A stretch of DNA of 64,000 nucleotides from Arsukibacterium sp. UBA3155 (GCA_002364615.1 DEYP01000022.1:1-64000), one strand, 5' to 3'; shown: positions 8,767 to 17,946, counted from the stretch's first letter. The notes: a model not told the origin generated them from the sequence alone. A program made the numbers and translations.

Positions 8767-9988
8767 AAGATTGCCCCTGGCCCATGGCCTGCATTGCAAG
8801 CGGCCGTTTTAACGGATCACACAGCAGCATGGCTGCCAGACCGGCATTACGCGCCAGCGCCACCAGCCGTGAGTTATTAGAAAAGCCCCGGACGAGTGCA
8901 TCGGTAAACCAGACTACCCGTTTAATGTCCTGCTCGCGTAGCTGCTGGTATTGGCGCAGCACCCGGTAAGCACCGGGATCAGCGGCTGCCGGATCCGCGC
9001 CTGCATCGCTGCTATCTGCCAGTGCCAGCATTAACGCCTGAATATCGCGAATCGCCAGATTAAACCCCTGGCCTGCTATCGGGTGTAAATTATGTAAACT
9101 GTTGCCAAGCAGCGCACTGCGATGGCGCACAATGTCATCGGGCCGACGCAAGGTCAGCGGGTACTGCGCTCTGGCGCCGGTGCTTTTAAATATGCCGGCC
9201 CGGTAGCCAAAGGCCTGTTGAATAGCCGCGGTAAAAGCAGCGTCATCCAGTGCCAGTAAATCAGTTGCGGCATTGCGATCGACTGTCCACACCAGCGAAT
9301 AGCGCTGGCCAGTTAGTGGCAACAGCGCAATAGGTCCATGCTCAGTGAAGCGTTCAAACGCGGTATGCTGATGGCTTTGCGCCAGGGCCAGGTTGGCAAT
9401 AATTGCGGTTTGCTGGTAATCATCACTGCTAACACTAAAGCCCGCCAGCTGTCGGGTTTGCGATAAGCCGCCTTCGGCAATCACTAATAATTTCGCGCTA
9501 AGCGCTGCACCACTGTTAAGTTGGATCTGCTGACTGTCCGGGGTCGGGCTAACCGAGCTGATAACATCGGGCTGAAAAAAGGTAATGTTGCTTTGCTGCG
9601 CCAGCTTTTGATCCAGTAAATTACCCAGGTGCTCTACTTCCAGTACCTGGCCCAGCGCCGCTTGCTGATACTCGGTCGCCGATAAGCGGGTTTTGCCAAA
9701 ATGGCCACGGTCTGACACCCAAATATGCTCAAGTGGACACGCATTAGCCGCCAGATCCGGCCAAAGCCCCCAGCGCTGCAGCAATGTTATGCTACCGGCT
9801 GCCAGGGCAATACTACGACTGTCAAAACTGGCGGGTATACTATTCTGCGCTTTAGCCTGGCGTTCAATAATGGCAATACGCCAGTCTGGCCAGGCCTGAC
9901 TCAGGCACCAGGCCAGTAAACTGCCGGCCATGCCACCACCGGCAATCACCAGATCAAATACGCTATTGCTGCTATTAGTCTCTGGCAT
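8753..9988 (-). CDS. ubiH: 2-octaprenyl-6-methoxyphenol hydroxylase
   Basis: FAD monooxygenase of ubiquinone biosynthesis that hydroxylates C1 of the ring. The 411-residue protein has an N-terminal DLVIAGGGMAGSLLAW Rossmann motif and the second FAD motif GNSLHNLHPIAGQGFN near residue 294. The unusual GN in place of GD matches UbiH (E. coli has GNAAQTLHPIAGQGFN), which separates it from the UbiI-type neighbour. The gene overlaps pepP upstream by 14 bp and ubiI downstream by 14 bp; it has no strong ribosome site of its own, consistent with coupled translation. Confidence 0.93.
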   Translation of the reverse strand: MPETNSSNSVFDLVIAGGGMAGSLLAWCLSQAWPDWRIAIIERQAKAQNSIPASFDSRSIALAAGSITLLQRWGLWPDLAANACPLEHIWVSDRGHFGKTRLSATEYQQAALGQVLEVEHLGNLLDQKLAQQSNITFFQPDVISSVSPTPDSQQIQLNSGAALSAKLLVIAEGGLSQTRQLAGFSVSSDDYQQTAIIANLALAQSHQHTAFERFTEHGPIALLPLTGQRYSLVWTVDRNAATDLLALDDAAFTAAIQQAFGYRAGIFKSTGARAQYPLTLRRPDDIVRHRSALLGNSLHNLHPIAGQGFNLAIRDIQALMLALADSSDAGADPAAADPGAYRVLRQYQQLREQDIKRVVWFTDALVRGFSNNSRLVALARNAGLAAMLLCDPLKRPLAMQAMGQGQSYAKY

Positions 9989-11306
9989 TGCCCGTCGCCA
10001 TTAATTGCTCAATCGCATCAATTTCTTTGGGCACTGCCGTAGTTAAATTTTCATGGCCATCGGCGGTTAGCAGCAGGTTATCTTCAATACGCACGGCTAA
10101 ATCCCACCACCGGCGCTCAGTAGGACTACCGGCCGGAATATAAAGCCCTGGCTCAATGGTTAATACCATGCCCGGCACAAAGGGCTGCTCGCTGCCGTTC
10201 TGTGACGCGTTGTTAACTTTATAGGCGCCAACATCGTGCACATCCAGCCCCAGCCAATGGCCAATACCGTGAATAAAATATTGCTTGCAGGCTTTATCAG
10301 CAATCAACTGGCTAAGTTCGCCCTGTAAAATACCCAGCCCCAGCAGCCCTTCGGTTAACACATGCTCGGCAGCGGCGGTAACAGCAGCAAAATCGCTGCC
10401 TGGCTTTACCGCATTGCACGCGGCGTACTGGGCATCTAACACCAGTTGATACAGCGCCGCCTGCTCGTCACTGAATTTGCCGCTAACCGGAAAGGTGCGG
10501 CTGATATCAGCGGCATAGCCATATAATTCACAGCCAGCATCAATTAATACTAAATCGCCGGCTGCCAACAGACTGCTATTTTCGGTGTAATGCAAAATGC
10601 AGCCATTATTACCGCTGCCGACAATACTGTTATAGGCCGGATAGCGGGCACCGTTAAGGGCAAAATGATGCAGAATTTCTGCTTCGAGTTGATACTCAAA
10701 CCGGCCAGGGCGGCAATACTGCATGGCCCGGATGTGTGCCTGGGCACTTATCTCGCCGGCTTGGCGCATAATGGCTATTTCACTATCATCTTTTACCAGC
10801 CGCTGTGCGCCGCTAAGCGGCGCTAAATCTATCAGCTGCAAAGGCGCGCGCTCACCACGTTTTTCCCGTTGCTTGAGGTCTTGCATCTGCACGGTAATTT
10901 GCGCCAGCAAGTCCGTCTGTTCGGTCAGGTTAAGGTAGACAGCGCTACTTCCGTCAAGCGACTGCTTTAATATAGTACTTTGTTCACTAAGCGCTGTGGC
11001 CTGCAATTGCAGGGCTTCGCTGGCAGCCTGAGGACCAAGCCTGCGTCCATGCCATACTTCCTGCGCAGGATCCTTTTCACGGCACAGCAGCTGTGCTGCA
11101 GGTAAATTGGCACGATTGGATAAAATTAGCAGCGCATCGGGTTCATTAAAGCCGCTGTAATACCAGAAGTCACTGTGCTGGCGAAATGGATACCCGGTAT
11201 CCCGGCTGCGGCTTTGCTCCGTGGCCGCACTGATTAATACCACCGAATCTGGCTGTAACGTCGCAATTAGCTGCGCCCGGCGCTGCACAAATACAGAATT
11301 GTTCAT
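9975..11306 (-). CDS. pepP: Xaa-Pro aminopeptidase P
   Basis: Cytoplasmic dimetal aminopeptidase that removes N-terminal residues before proline. The 443-residue form from ATG 11306 is preferred because GAAGGA lies 6-7 bp upstream; an ATG two codons earlier would overlap that site. Metal ligands are recognisable in DAGCELYGYAADISRTFP (two Asp), HGIGHWLGLDVHD (His), LTIEPGLY (Glu) and RIEDNLL (Glu), the pita-bread fold of M24B peptidases. The N-terminal region, with RRAQLIATL and FRQHSDFWYYSGF, is the AMP_N domain. The pepP-ubiH-ubiI order is the same as in E. coli. Confidence 0.96.
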   Translation of the reverse strand: MNNSVFVQRRAQLIATLQPDSVVLISAATEQSRSRDTGYPFRQHSDFWYYSGFNEPDALLILSNRANLPAAQLLCREKDPAQEVWHGRRLGPQAASEALQLQATALSEQSTILKQSLDGSSAVYLNLTEQTDLLAQITVQMQDLKQREKRGERAPLQLIDLAPLSGAQRLVKDDSEIAIMRQAGEISAQAHIRAMQYCRPGRFEYQLEAEILHHFALNGARYPAYNSIVGSGNNGCILHYTENSSLLAAGDLVLIDAGCELYGYAADISRTFPVSGKFSDEQAALYQLVLDAQYAACNAVKPGSDFAAVTAAAEHVLTEGLLGLGILQGELSQLIADKACKQYFIHGIGHWLGLDVHDVGAYKVNNASQNGSEQPFVPGMVLTIEPGLYIPAGSPTERRWWDLAVRIEDNLLLTADGHENLTTAVPKEIDAIEQLMATGNARD

Positions 11307-11346
11307 TACCATCCTTCAAAAGACAGGTTAACCATATAACCGCTAG

Positions 11347-11928
11347 TTAATGCAACGTTTTGCCATGGGGTGCCTGCGGGCTGTATTTAAGACCAACTTC
11401 ATTAAAGCAGCACAGCACCATGATCCGCACATGTTCCAGTACTAAGTAATAAGCTTCTTCGTTCTCATCTTTACTGCCATCAGTTACGGTATGAATATCA
11501 ACCCGGGTCACTTCTGTCAGCTGATCCAGGGCTTCGCGCACGTCCTCTGACACCAGCGATAAATCGGTTTGCTGCACCGCAAAACCCACTAAAAAGGCCT
11601 GCGACCATTCTACCAATGCCTCTAATCGCTCAAACAGTGCATCGTCGTCACTGGGCAATAACACATTAAACGAGAAATCATTCTGGCTGAGGCTGTCGGC
11701 GGTGGCATCGACTAATTGCTGCACCTGTTTTTCCAGTGCTGATGGCAACGCCTGACCGTCATTCAGAAAATCGTACAGCACCGGTAGCAAGGCTTTTGCG
11801 TCAGCCTTTACCCCAGCGCACAACATGCCAGCAATTAAGCCATGCAGCTCCGCTGCCGAGGCGATAACATGAGCGTGCTCCAGCTCACTACTCCAGCGGT
11901 CATAAGTTTGAATCAGGGGGTTGCTCAT
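11347..11928 (-). CDS. ygfB: YgfB/UPF0149 family protein
   Basis: A 193-residue member of the UPF0149 (YgfB/YecA) family, recognised from SAAELHGLIAGMLCAG near residue 25 and the helical C-terminal half with FLVGFAVQ. The family is a small helical protein of poorly defined function; in Pseudomonas aeruginosa YgfB is reported to act as an anti-activator. Position just upstream of pepP, with a 40-bp gap, matches E. coli. In E. coli zapA lies divergently next to this gene, but here only a short non-coding gap separates it from the 6S RNA gene. Confidence 0.9.
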   Translation of the reverse strand: MSNPLIQTYDRWSSELEHAHVIASAAELHGLIAGMLCAGVKADAKALLPVLYDFLNDGQALPSALEKQVQQLVDATADSLSQNDFSFNVLLPSDDDALFERLEALVEWSQAFLVGFAVQQTDLSLVSEDVREALDQLTEVTRVDIHTVTDGSKDENEEAYYLVLEHVRIMVLCCFNEVGLKYSPQAPHGKTLH

Positions 11929-12069
11929 AGCGTAGTCTTCACAAGGTAATCTTCACAAGTTTATCCGCTAATATCCTATCACTGCTGCAGGCCAACTGCC
12001 AGTAGGCTGCGCCAGCAAACCCTATTGCCGGATATCTGAGCAAGCTGATAGCAATTGTCAGTTTGCCCC

Positions 12070-12098
12070 TTATAAGCGCACCGCACAGCTGCTATACT
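12070..12098 (+). promoter_or_regulatory. Promoter of 6S RNA
   Basis: TATACT at 12093-12098 is a good -10 box placed about 7 bp before the predicted 6S RNA start. TTATAA at 12070-12075, 17 bp upstream, is a weak -35 candidate. Confidence 0.45.
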
Positions 12099-12102
12099 AG
12101 TT

Positions 12103-12288
12103 GCGTTCTCTGGGTTGTTTGTAATGTTATTGACGTCCCTGAGCCGATAATTGTTTTATCCAGGAATTCTTCTGCGTTACTTTTGTGCAGGCCCGGCTTG
12201 TACCGGGAAGCCTACGGTAACCATGAGTCTTCCGCCTTGAACCATGGGTTCAAGGGCTTAAGTAACAAACGGCAACCTGGAGAACCCT
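12103..12288 (+). ncRNA. ssrS: 6S RNA
   Basis: 6S RNA mimics an open promoter and binds sigma-70 RNA polymerase holoenzyme in stationary phase. Conserved blocks are visible: TCCCTGAGCCGATA after the 5' stem and CCTTGAACCATGGGTTCAAGGG in the 3' half, both nearly identical to E. coli ssrS. The ends can pair: GTTCTC at 12105-12110 with GAGAAC at 12280-12285, extended by TGGGTTG against CAACCTG. The length of about 185 nt and the position directly upstream of ygfA, normally cotranscribed, are classic. An 80-codon ORF across this RNA is not a gene. Exact ends are estimated to within a few nucleotides. Confidence 0.95.
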
Positions 12289-12354
12289 TAATACTTCTGT
12301 TTTAAGCTGTGCTTTAACGACAGCCAAGGTGTTAACCACTGCAAAGGTATTCTG

Positions 12355-12966
12355 ATGTCACAACCGCAGCACCCTGCTTCGCTTTCGCAATCCCGTTCAG
12401 CTATTCGTCAGCACGTCCGTCAGTTGCGCCAGCAATTACCCACAGCTACTCATGTTAAGGCCGCCACTGAACTGGCAGAACGCGTTACCAACACCGCTGA
12501 TTTAATGTCGAAACAGCATTTTGCGCTTTATCTGGCCAATGATGCCGAGCTTAATACTGAACCGCTTATTCAGGCATTGTGGCACGCGGGTAAAGATGTC
12601 TACCTGCCGGTACTACACCCATTTTGCCCGGGCTACCTGTTATTTCTGCATTACGGCAAGACAACCGAACTGCAACCCAACAGGTTTGGGATACCCGAGC
12701 CACAGCTTAATTGCGCTAACATTATGCCCGTTGCGGCGCTGGATATTATTTTCACCCCGCTGGTGGCGTTTGATGTCAGCGGCAACCGGCTGGGCATGGG
12801 GGGCGGTTTTTATGACCGGACCTTATCGCAACTACCCGCTGACAGCTATTGTCAGATTATTGGCCTGGCGCATAATTGTCAGCAGGTAGATAACCTACCA
12901 ACGGCTAGCTGGGATATTCCGCTGCAGCAGCTTATAACGCCTGCTAAATACTTTGATTTTCGCTGA
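12355..12966 (+). CDS. ygfA: 5-formyltetrahydrofolate cyclo-ligase
   Basis: Converts 5-formyl-THF to 5,10-methenyl-THF using ATP, returning the stored folate form to one-carbon metabolism; this links functionally to the nearby gcv genes. The 203-residue protein has the family signature GNRLGMGGGFYDRTL at about 143-157 and the preceding segment DIIFTPLVAFD. AAGGT lies just upstream of the ATG. It follows the 6S RNA by about 65 bp, the same arrangement as E. coli ssrS-ygfA (also called fau), where both come from one transcript and the product influences persistence. It ends shortly before a palindromic intergenic element. Confidence 0.95.
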   Translation: MSQPQHPASLSQSRSAIRQHVRQLRQQLPTATHVKAATELAERVTNTADLMSKQHFALYLANDAELNTEPLIQALWHAGKDVYLPVLHPFCPGYLLFLHYGKTTELQPNRFGIPEPQLNCANIMPVAALDIIFTPLVAFDVSGNRLGMGGGFYDRTLSQLPADSYCQIIGLAHNCQQVDNLPTASWDIPLQQLITPAKYFDFR

Positions 12967-12982
12967 CATTTAGATCAAAAGC

Positions 12983-13144
12983 AGGCCAGAAACGCGATCT
13001 GGTCGTCACAGAGTGTCTGAGCCCTGCCGCAGGCATCATGGCGACAAATTCGTCAGGAACGAATTTGAACCGCTTTAGCGGGCTCGCGAAGGGCAGGAAG
13101 CCCGGAGTAGTTGCTGTGACGAGCCAGAGCGGGTATTGTGGCCT
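12983..13144. repeat. MITE-like palindromic element
   Basis: Terminal inverted repeats of about 30 bp (12983-13011 and 13114-13144) match when one is reverse complemented, with about six mismatches or gaps. The best block is CTGG-TCGTCACAG against CTGTGACGAGCCAG. Between them lie smaller hairpins: AAATTCGT/ACGAATTT around 13043-13064, CCGCTTTAGCGG and GGGCAGGAAGCCC. The whole could fold into one long branched RNA or DNA structure. There is no ORF for a transposase, so it looks like a miniature non-autonomous repeat or a structured RNA in the ygfA-rpiA gap. Confidence 0.6.
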
Positions 13145-13280
13145 GCGATATGAATATCTCACCATCTCTTAAACTGTTTTGCACCTTTTTCGGCATTTGC
13201 CCTTTTTCTGCCTCCGCTTTCGATATAATATCCATCTGTACGGCTAAACGCGAAAACACCCTGACTTAAAAGAGACTGTT

Positions 13281-13937
13281 ATGACCCAAGATGAAATGAA
13301 ACGCGATGCTGCCTGGGCAGCCCTGGAATTTGTCAGCGAAGACAGTATTGTCGGGGTAGGTACCGGCTCTACCGTTAATCATTTTATCGACGCCCTGGCC
13401 ACCATTAAACATACTTTGCGCGGTGCAGTGTCAAGCTCTGAACAATCTACGGCTAAGTTAAAGCAACTCGGTATTGAGGTGCTGGATCTGAATGAGATCA
13501 GTGAGTTGAGTGTCTATATTGACGGCGCTGATGAAATAAACGATCAGAAACAAATGATTAAAGGCGGCGGTGCAGCCCTAACCCGCGAAAAAATTGTGGC
13601 AGCTGTAGCAAAAACCTTCGTTTGTATTGTCGACAGCACTAAACAGGTTAACGTGCTGGGTAAGTTCCCGCTACCCATTGAAGTGATCCCAATGGCCAGC
13701 AGCTATGTTAGCCGCGAATTGCAAAAACTGGGCGCAACACCGGTATTGCGCCAGGGCGTGGTTACCGACAATGGCAATCTGATTATTGATGCCCATGACT
13801 TGCAGATAGCTGATGCGCTGGCGCTGGAGCAGCAGCTGAATAATATCGTTGGCGTTGTTACCAATGGCCTGTTTGCCAGACGCCCGGCTGACATTGTGCT
13901 GGTAGGCAGCAGCAATGGCACCAGCATACTAAAGTAA
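13281..13937 (+). CDS. rpiA: Ribose-5-phosphate isomerase A
   Basis: Interconverts ribulose-5-phosphate and ribose-5-phosphate in the pentose phosphate pathway. At 218 residues it is the standard RpiA length. Phosphate and sugar binding motifs are in order: [30 protein letters not shown] with catalytic Asp, and [11 protein letters not shown]. The start is preceded by AAGAG. It is transcribed in the same direction as serA, with a palindromic hairpin between the two genes. In E. coli rpiA and serA are also neighbours, though convergent or separately regulated. Confidence 0.97.
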   Translation: MTQDEMKRDAAWAALEFVSEDSIVGVGTGSTVNHFIDALATIKHTLRGAVSSSEQSTAKLKQLGIEVLDLNEISELSVYIDGADEINDQKQMIKGGGAALTREKIVAAVAKTFVCIVDSTKQVNVLGKFPLPIEVIPMASSYVSRELQKLGATPVLRQGVVTDNGNLIIDAHDLQIADALALEQQLNNIVGVVTNGLFARRPADIVLVGSSNGTSILK

Positions 13938-13941
13938 GCGA

Positions 13942-13976
13942 ATGGCGATGCATCGACTGCGCCGTTGCATCGCCAT
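13942..13976. repeat. 11-bp perfect inverted repeat between rpiA and serA
   Basis: ATGGCGATGCA (13942-13952) and TGCATCGCCAT (13966-13976) form a perfect stem with a 13-nt loop, starting 5 bp past the rpiA stop. There is no T-run after it, so it is a 3' stability hairpin, a processing site or a weak terminator rather than a standard intrinsic terminator. Confidence 0.5.
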
Positions 13977-14029
13977 CGCTCACGAACCTGCAGCCCCTTT
14001 TATTAAAAAATTAGAGTATCGAGAAAGAA

Positions 14030-15256
14030 ATGGAAAAATATTCGCTGGCTAAAGACAAAATAAAAATACTGCTATTGGAAGGGTTGCACCAGAGTGCGGT
14101 GAAAACCTTTACCGATCAGGGCTACACTAATATTGAATATCTTAAGACCTCGTTGCCGGAAGATCAGCTTATCGAGCGGATCAGCGAAGCACACTTTGTT
14201 GGTATTCGCTCCCGTACCCAGCTAACTGAGCGGGTACTGGATGCCGCCAATAAGTTAATGGCCATTGGCTGCTTTTGTATCGGCACCAACCAGGTTGATT
14301 TAGATGCCGCGTTAAAGCGCGCGATCCCGGTATTTAATGCGCCGTTTTCCAACACCCGCTCGGTCGCCGAATTAGTGCTGGGCCAGATCATTATGTTGCT
14401 CAGGGGCATTCCCCAGCGTAATGCCGCGGCTCACCGCGGTGAATGGCTGAAAACGGCTGATAACTCCTATGAAGCCCGTGGCAAAACCCTGGGTATTATT
14501 GGTTATGGCCATATCGGTACACAACTGAGCATTATGGCCGAACATATCGGCATGCGGGTGCAATTTTATGATATTGAAAGCAAACTGGTACTCGGCAACG
14601 CCAATCAGGTTGATTTAACCACCCTGCTGGCTACCTCTGATGTCATAAGCCTGCATGTACCGGAAACCCCACAAACCAAAAATATGATTGGCCAGGTTGA
14701 ACTGGCGCAAATGAAACAAGGCGCTATTTTAATTAATGCTTCGCGCGGTACCGTGGTCGATATCGACGCGTTAACCGCCAGTTTGCAAAGCAAAAAGCTG
14801 GCGGGTGCGGCCATCGATGTCTTTCCGACAGAGCCTAAAGGCAATGACGAAGAGTTTATTTCACCGCTGCGCGCTTTTGATAATGTGCTGTTGACGCCGC
14901 ATATTGGCGGCTCTACCCAGGAAGCGCAGGAAAACATTGGTTATGAAGTGGCCGGTAAGATGGTTAAATACAGCGATAACGGCTCAACCCTGTCGGCGGT
15001 GAATTTCCCGGAAGTTTCTCTGCCTGAACATAAAGGTCGCTCACGCCTGCTGCATATTCATAAAAACCAGCCAGGGATGATGACCAAAATTAACGAGACT
15101 TTTGCCAAGCACAACATCAATATTTCTGGCCAGTACTTACAAACAGTACAGGATATTGGTTACGTGGTCATTGATGTCGATTCAGAAGATCATGAATTGG
15201 CATTAAACGAGCTAAAGGCCATACCGGGTACGTTAAGGGCGCGTGTACTGCACTAG
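14030..15256 (+). CDS. serA: D-3-phosphoglycerate dehydrogenase
   Basis: First enzyme of serine biosynthesis, oxidising 3-phosphoglycerate with NAD. The 408-residue protein has the SerA architecture of E. coli: a substrate domain, an NAD-binding domain with GIIGYGHIGTQLS near residue 155, catalytic Arg in NASRGTVVD near 240, catalytic His in LTPHIGGST near 293, and a C-terminal ACT domain from about 335 (SRLLHIHKNQPGMM) that normally binds serine for feedback inhibition. GAGAAAGAA precedes the ATG. Together with gcvTHP and ygfA it forms a serine/glycine/one-carbon neighbourhood. Confidence 0.97.
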   Translation: MEKYSLAKDKIKILLLEGLHQSAVKTFTDQGYTNIEYLKTSLPEDQLIERISEAHFVGIRSRTQLTERVLDAANKLMAIGCFCIGTNQVDLDAALKRAIPVFNAPFSNTRSVAELVLGQIIMLLRGIPQRNAAAHRGEWLKTADNSYEARGKTLGIIGYGHIGTQLSIMAEHIGMRVQFYDIESKLVLGNANQVDLTTLLATSDVISLHVPETPQTKNMIGQVELAQMKQGAILINASRGTVVDIDALTASLQSKKLAGAAIDVFPTEPKGNDEEFISPLRAFDNVLLTPHIGGSTQEAQENIGYEVAGKMVKYSDNGSTLSAVNFPEVSLPEHKGRSRLLHIHKNQPGMMTKINETFAKHNINISGQYLQTVQDIGYVVIDVDSEDHELALNELKAIPGTLRARVLH

Positions 15257-15267
15257 ATAGTACTAGT

Positions 15268-15304
15268 AAAAAAGGCTGTCCGCTTTCCGGGCAGCCTTTT
15301 TTTA
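15268..15304 (+). terminator. Bidirectional terminator between serA and DUF481 gene
   Basis: AAAAAAGGCTG and CAGCCTTTTTTT form a stem (AAAGGCTG / CAGCCTTT) with A-runs on the left and T-runs on the right, so it can work in both directions between two convergent genes. Confidence 0.85.
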
Positions 15305-15307
15305 TCG

Positions 15308-16114
15308 CTAAAACGTATAAACCAGAGAGGCTGCGGTTTCGGTGTCCATGGTTTCTAAATTACCTTCAGGGCGCGAGTTGTGCCGGGCGGTAAAACTAAA
15401 GCGCATCGATAATTTGTCAAACAACTGCGACGTGAGGCTGCTACGACTGAGAAAGGTCGAGTTGGCACCATCCAGTGACACTGAGCCTTCGAAGCTTTGT
15501 TTAAAGCTGCTCCCTTTGTAGATCTTTTGCTCCATATTAAACGCCAGAAACCAGATTAGACCGGTGTTGGTTCTGCCGCTGGCGCTGCGCTGATGGGCAA
15601 AGCCCGGCCCTGTTTCCAAATCGATATAATTGGCCTGCATTTCGTACACCCGGTTGGCATAACCTATTGCCAGTGAGCTTTGTACTCTAAAAGCACCAAA
15701 CATATCGTATAAATAGGCACCACGGCCAAACACAGACTGACGGCCAATTAAAAACTTGTAGTTGCTCTGGCCGGTAATGCCATAGCGCTTGGCAGTCGTG
15801 ACATCGTCATTTTTTTCCGTGAGTGCATTAAACACTTTACTGCGCTGGATCCGGCCGTACAGCTGATATTTGTTCCGAAAGTATTCCATTTCATGGGATA
15901 ACTCGCTGTTTATCCGGATAGAGTGCGCTTCGGTATTGCCGGTATTGATGAGCAATCCAAGCTCGATGTCGCCCCCAATAGTGCCGAGAAACTCCAACGG
16001 CAACTCAAAAGTGGGCAGATCGCCAATTGCAACACCATCACCATCTGAGTCGCTATCAGCATCATCATTGGCCAACACGGGTAGCATTGCCGATAGCAAC
16101 ACCAGCAACAGCAT
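15308..16114 (-). CDS. DUF481 outer-membrane-type protein
   Basis: The 268-residue product has a hydrophobic leader (MLLLVLLSAMLPVLA) that predicts Sec export, then an Asp-rich linker (DDADSDSDGDG), then a beta-rich domain starting near GDIELGLLINTGNTEAHSI. The pattern of a TGNT motif followed by alternating hydrophobic strands and a terminal aromatic (SLVYTF) is that of DUF481/YdiY, small beta-barrel proteins of the outer membrane. I prefer the ATG at 16114 because it begins the signal peptide; a TTG at 16177 is also possible but overlaps gltX. It lies directly downstream of gltX on the same strand, so it is probably cotranscribed with it. Function is not defined. Confidence 0.7.
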   Translation of the reverse strand: MLLLVLLSAMLPVLANDDADSDSDGDGVAIGDLPTFELPLEFLGTIGGDIELGLLINTGNTEAHSIRINSELSHEMEYFRNKYQLYGRIQRSKVFNALTEKNDDVTTAKRYGITGQSNYKFLIGRQSVFGRGAYLYDMFGAFRVQSSLAIGYANRVYEMQANYIDLETGPGFAHQRSASGRTNTGLIWFLAFNMEQKIYKGSSFKQSFEGSVSLDGANSTFLSRSSLTSQLFDKLSMRFSFTARHNSRPEGNLETMDTETAASLVYTF

Positions 16115-16142
16115 TAACACTCTAAACTGGTTTAGCACTTTA

Positions 16143-17555
16143 TTAGCTTGCCTCTGCCCTTTTACTGATAAACTCAAGCGCCATCGTTATCCGGGCTAGC
16201 GTACGCTCCCTGCCAATAAGCAACAAGGTTTGGTCCAGTGCCGGCGAATTACCACCTCCGGTTACTGCCACCCGCATCGGCATGCCTACTTTACCCATGC
16301 CAACACCCAGCTGCTCTGCTGCGGCGTTAATAGCATGATGAATAGCGTCTAACTGCCATTCCCCTAACGCGGTCAGCTTCTCTTTCACTAACGCCAGAGG
16401 TTCAGCCGCTACCGGTCTTAAATGTTTTTTAGCGGCATTTTCTTCAAACTCGCTAAAGTCTTCATAAAAATAACGGCTGACTTCTACCAGCTCGACCAGG
16501 GTTTTTACCCGCTCCGCCTGAACGCTTATCACATCTTCAATGGCTGGGCCGGTGCGGGTGTCAAGCTGCTGATGGGCTAAATGCCATTGCAGTTCACTCG
16601 CCACTCTGGCCGGCGGCAAGGTTTTCATATAGTGCTGATTTAACCACAGCAACTTTTCGGTATTAAACGCAGATGGCGCCCGGTTACAATCGGCTAAATC
16701 GAATAGCTCTATCAGCTCGTCTTTACTGAATATTTCCTGATCGCCATGAGACCAGCCTAACCGCACCAAATAATTAATTAACGCCTCAGGTAAAAAGCCG
16801 TTATCGCGATACTGCATCACACCTACCGCGCCATGGCGCTTTGACAAGCGCTTTCCATCATCACCCAGGATCATCGGCACGTGCGCATACTTAGGGATCT
16901 CTGCGCCCAGGGCTGCCAAAATATTCATTTGTCGCGGCGTGTTGTTTACATGATCATCACCGCGGATAACATGGGTAATGCCCATTTTCCAGTCATCCAC
17001 TACCACAGTAAGGTTATAGGTTGGGGTACCATCGCTGCGGGCAATAATTAAATCGTCCAGTTCGCTGTTCGCAATTTCAATCCGGCCCTTGATCATGTCG
17101 TCAATGACTACCACACCCTGCTGGGGGTTTTTAAAACGTATCACAAAAGGTTTATCTGCCGGATGATCGGTACGGTCGCGCCACATGCCATTGTATTTCG
17201 GTTTTTCGCCTGCCGCCATTTGCGCTTCACGCATTGCATCAACTTCTTCTACCGTGCAAAAACACTTGTAGGCTTTGCCTTCTGCCAGCAGTTGCGCAAC
17301 CACTTCTTTGTATAAATCGAAACGCTGGGTTTGATAATACGGGCCGTCGTCATGTGCTAACCCCAGCCATTGCATGCCCTCCAGAATGGCATCCACTGAA
17401 GCCTGATTTGACCGCTCTAAGTCAGTATCTTCAATTCGCAGAATAAAGGTACCGCCGCGCTTTTTGGCATATAACCAACTGTATAACGCGGTACGGGCGC
17501 CACCAACATGCAAATAACCGGTAGGGCTTGGTGCAAAACGGGTAACTAACGACAT
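16143..17555 (-). CDS. gltX: Glutamyl-tRNA synthetase
   Basis: Class I aminoacyl-tRNA synthetase charging tRNA-Glu. The 470-residue form starts [19 protein letters not shown]; the HIGH-type motif is GYLHVGG close to the N-terminus and the KMSKS-type motif is KRLSKRHG near residue 237. Length and motifs fit the discriminating bacterial GltX. An in-frame extension upstream to 17627 has no family counterpart and is rejected. Cysteines in YKCFCTVEE are the start of the zinc-related region. The divergent tRNA-Val pair lies 200 bp upstream. Confidence 0.97.
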   Translation of the reverse strand: MSLVTRFAPSPTGYLHVGGARTALYSWLYAKKRGGTFILRIEDTDLERSNQASVDAILEGMQWLGLAHDDGPYYQTQRFDLYKEVVAQLLAEGKAYKCFCTVEEVDAMREAQMAAGEKPKYNGMWRDRTDHPADKPFVIRFKNPQQGVVVIDDMIKGRIEIANSELDDLIIARSDGTPTYNLTVVVDDWKMGITHVIRGDDHVNNTPRQMNILAALGAEIPKYAHVPMILGDDGKRLSKRHGAVGVMQYRDNGFLPEALINYLVRLGWSHGDQEIFSKDELIELFDLADCNRAPSAFNTEKLLWLNQHYMKTLPPARVASELQWHLAHQQLDTRTGPAIEDVISVQAERVKTLVELVEVSRYFYEDFSEFEENAAKKHLRPVAAEPLALVKEKLTALGEWQLDAIHHAINAAAEQLGVGMGKVGMPMRVAVTGGGNSPALDQTLLLIGRERTLARITMALEFISKRAEAS

Positions 17556-17711
17556 AATTAATCCAATATAGGCGAAAACTGAGTTGACGCTATTGTAACA
17601 ATGCTCGGCTAAGGATGCACCACCCACGCGCCGGCATTAACCTGCCAATTCACCGCAAAAAACCCGGATGTTTACTTTTGCAGCAATCGGCCCGCTTTTT
17701 AAAAAATAATG

Positions 17712-17739
17712 TTGACACTAAATTCATGCTCCCTATAAT
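17712..17739 (+). promoter_or_regulatory. Strong sigma-70 promoter of the tRNA-Val genes
   Basis: TTGACA (17712-17717) and TATAAT (17734-17739) are both perfect consensus boxes with 16-bp spacing, followed by a GC-rich discriminator GAGCGCC as expected for a stringently controlled stable RNA promoter. It lies about 20 bp before the first tRNA. Confidence 0.9.
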
Positions 17740-17758
17740 GAGCGCCATCAAACAGCGT

Positions 17759-17834
17759 GGATTGTTAGCTCAGCTGGGAGAGCACCGCCCTTACAAGGCG
17801 GGGGTCACTGGTTCGAACCCAGTACAATCCACCA
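17759..17834 (+). tRNA. tRNA-Val (UAC), copy 1
   Basis: A 76-nt cloverleaf with encoded CCA: acceptor GGATTGT pairs with ACAATCC, the anticodon stem GCCCT/AGGC-type surrounds the loop with anticodon TAC (reads GUA), and TTCGAAC marks the T-loop. It follows a perfect promoter and is identical to the copy at 17871. Confidence 0.97.
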
Positions 17835-17870
17835 ATTTGATGTTCCAAATTACAAAAGTATATCTCCCGT

Positions 17871-17946
17871 GGATTGTTAGCTCAGCTGGGAGAGCACCGC
17901 CCTTACAAGGCGGGGGTCACTGGTTCGAACCCAGTACAATCCACCA
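17871..17946 (+). tRNA. tRNA-Val (UAC), copy 2
   Basis: Identical in all 76 bases to the tRNA at 17759, 36 bp downstream, with encoded CCA. The two are presumably processed from one precursor. Directly after it begins a tandem array of degenerate tRNA-derived repeats. Confidence 0.97.

Noticed and set aside
12063..12305. 80-residue ORF
   Set aside because: It lies on the 6S RNA gene and has no family match or ribosome site; it is a chance frame.
13053..13259. Minus-strand ORFs (also 12944-13165) upstream of rpiA
   Set aside because: They run through the palindromic element and have no recognisable domain or ribosome site.
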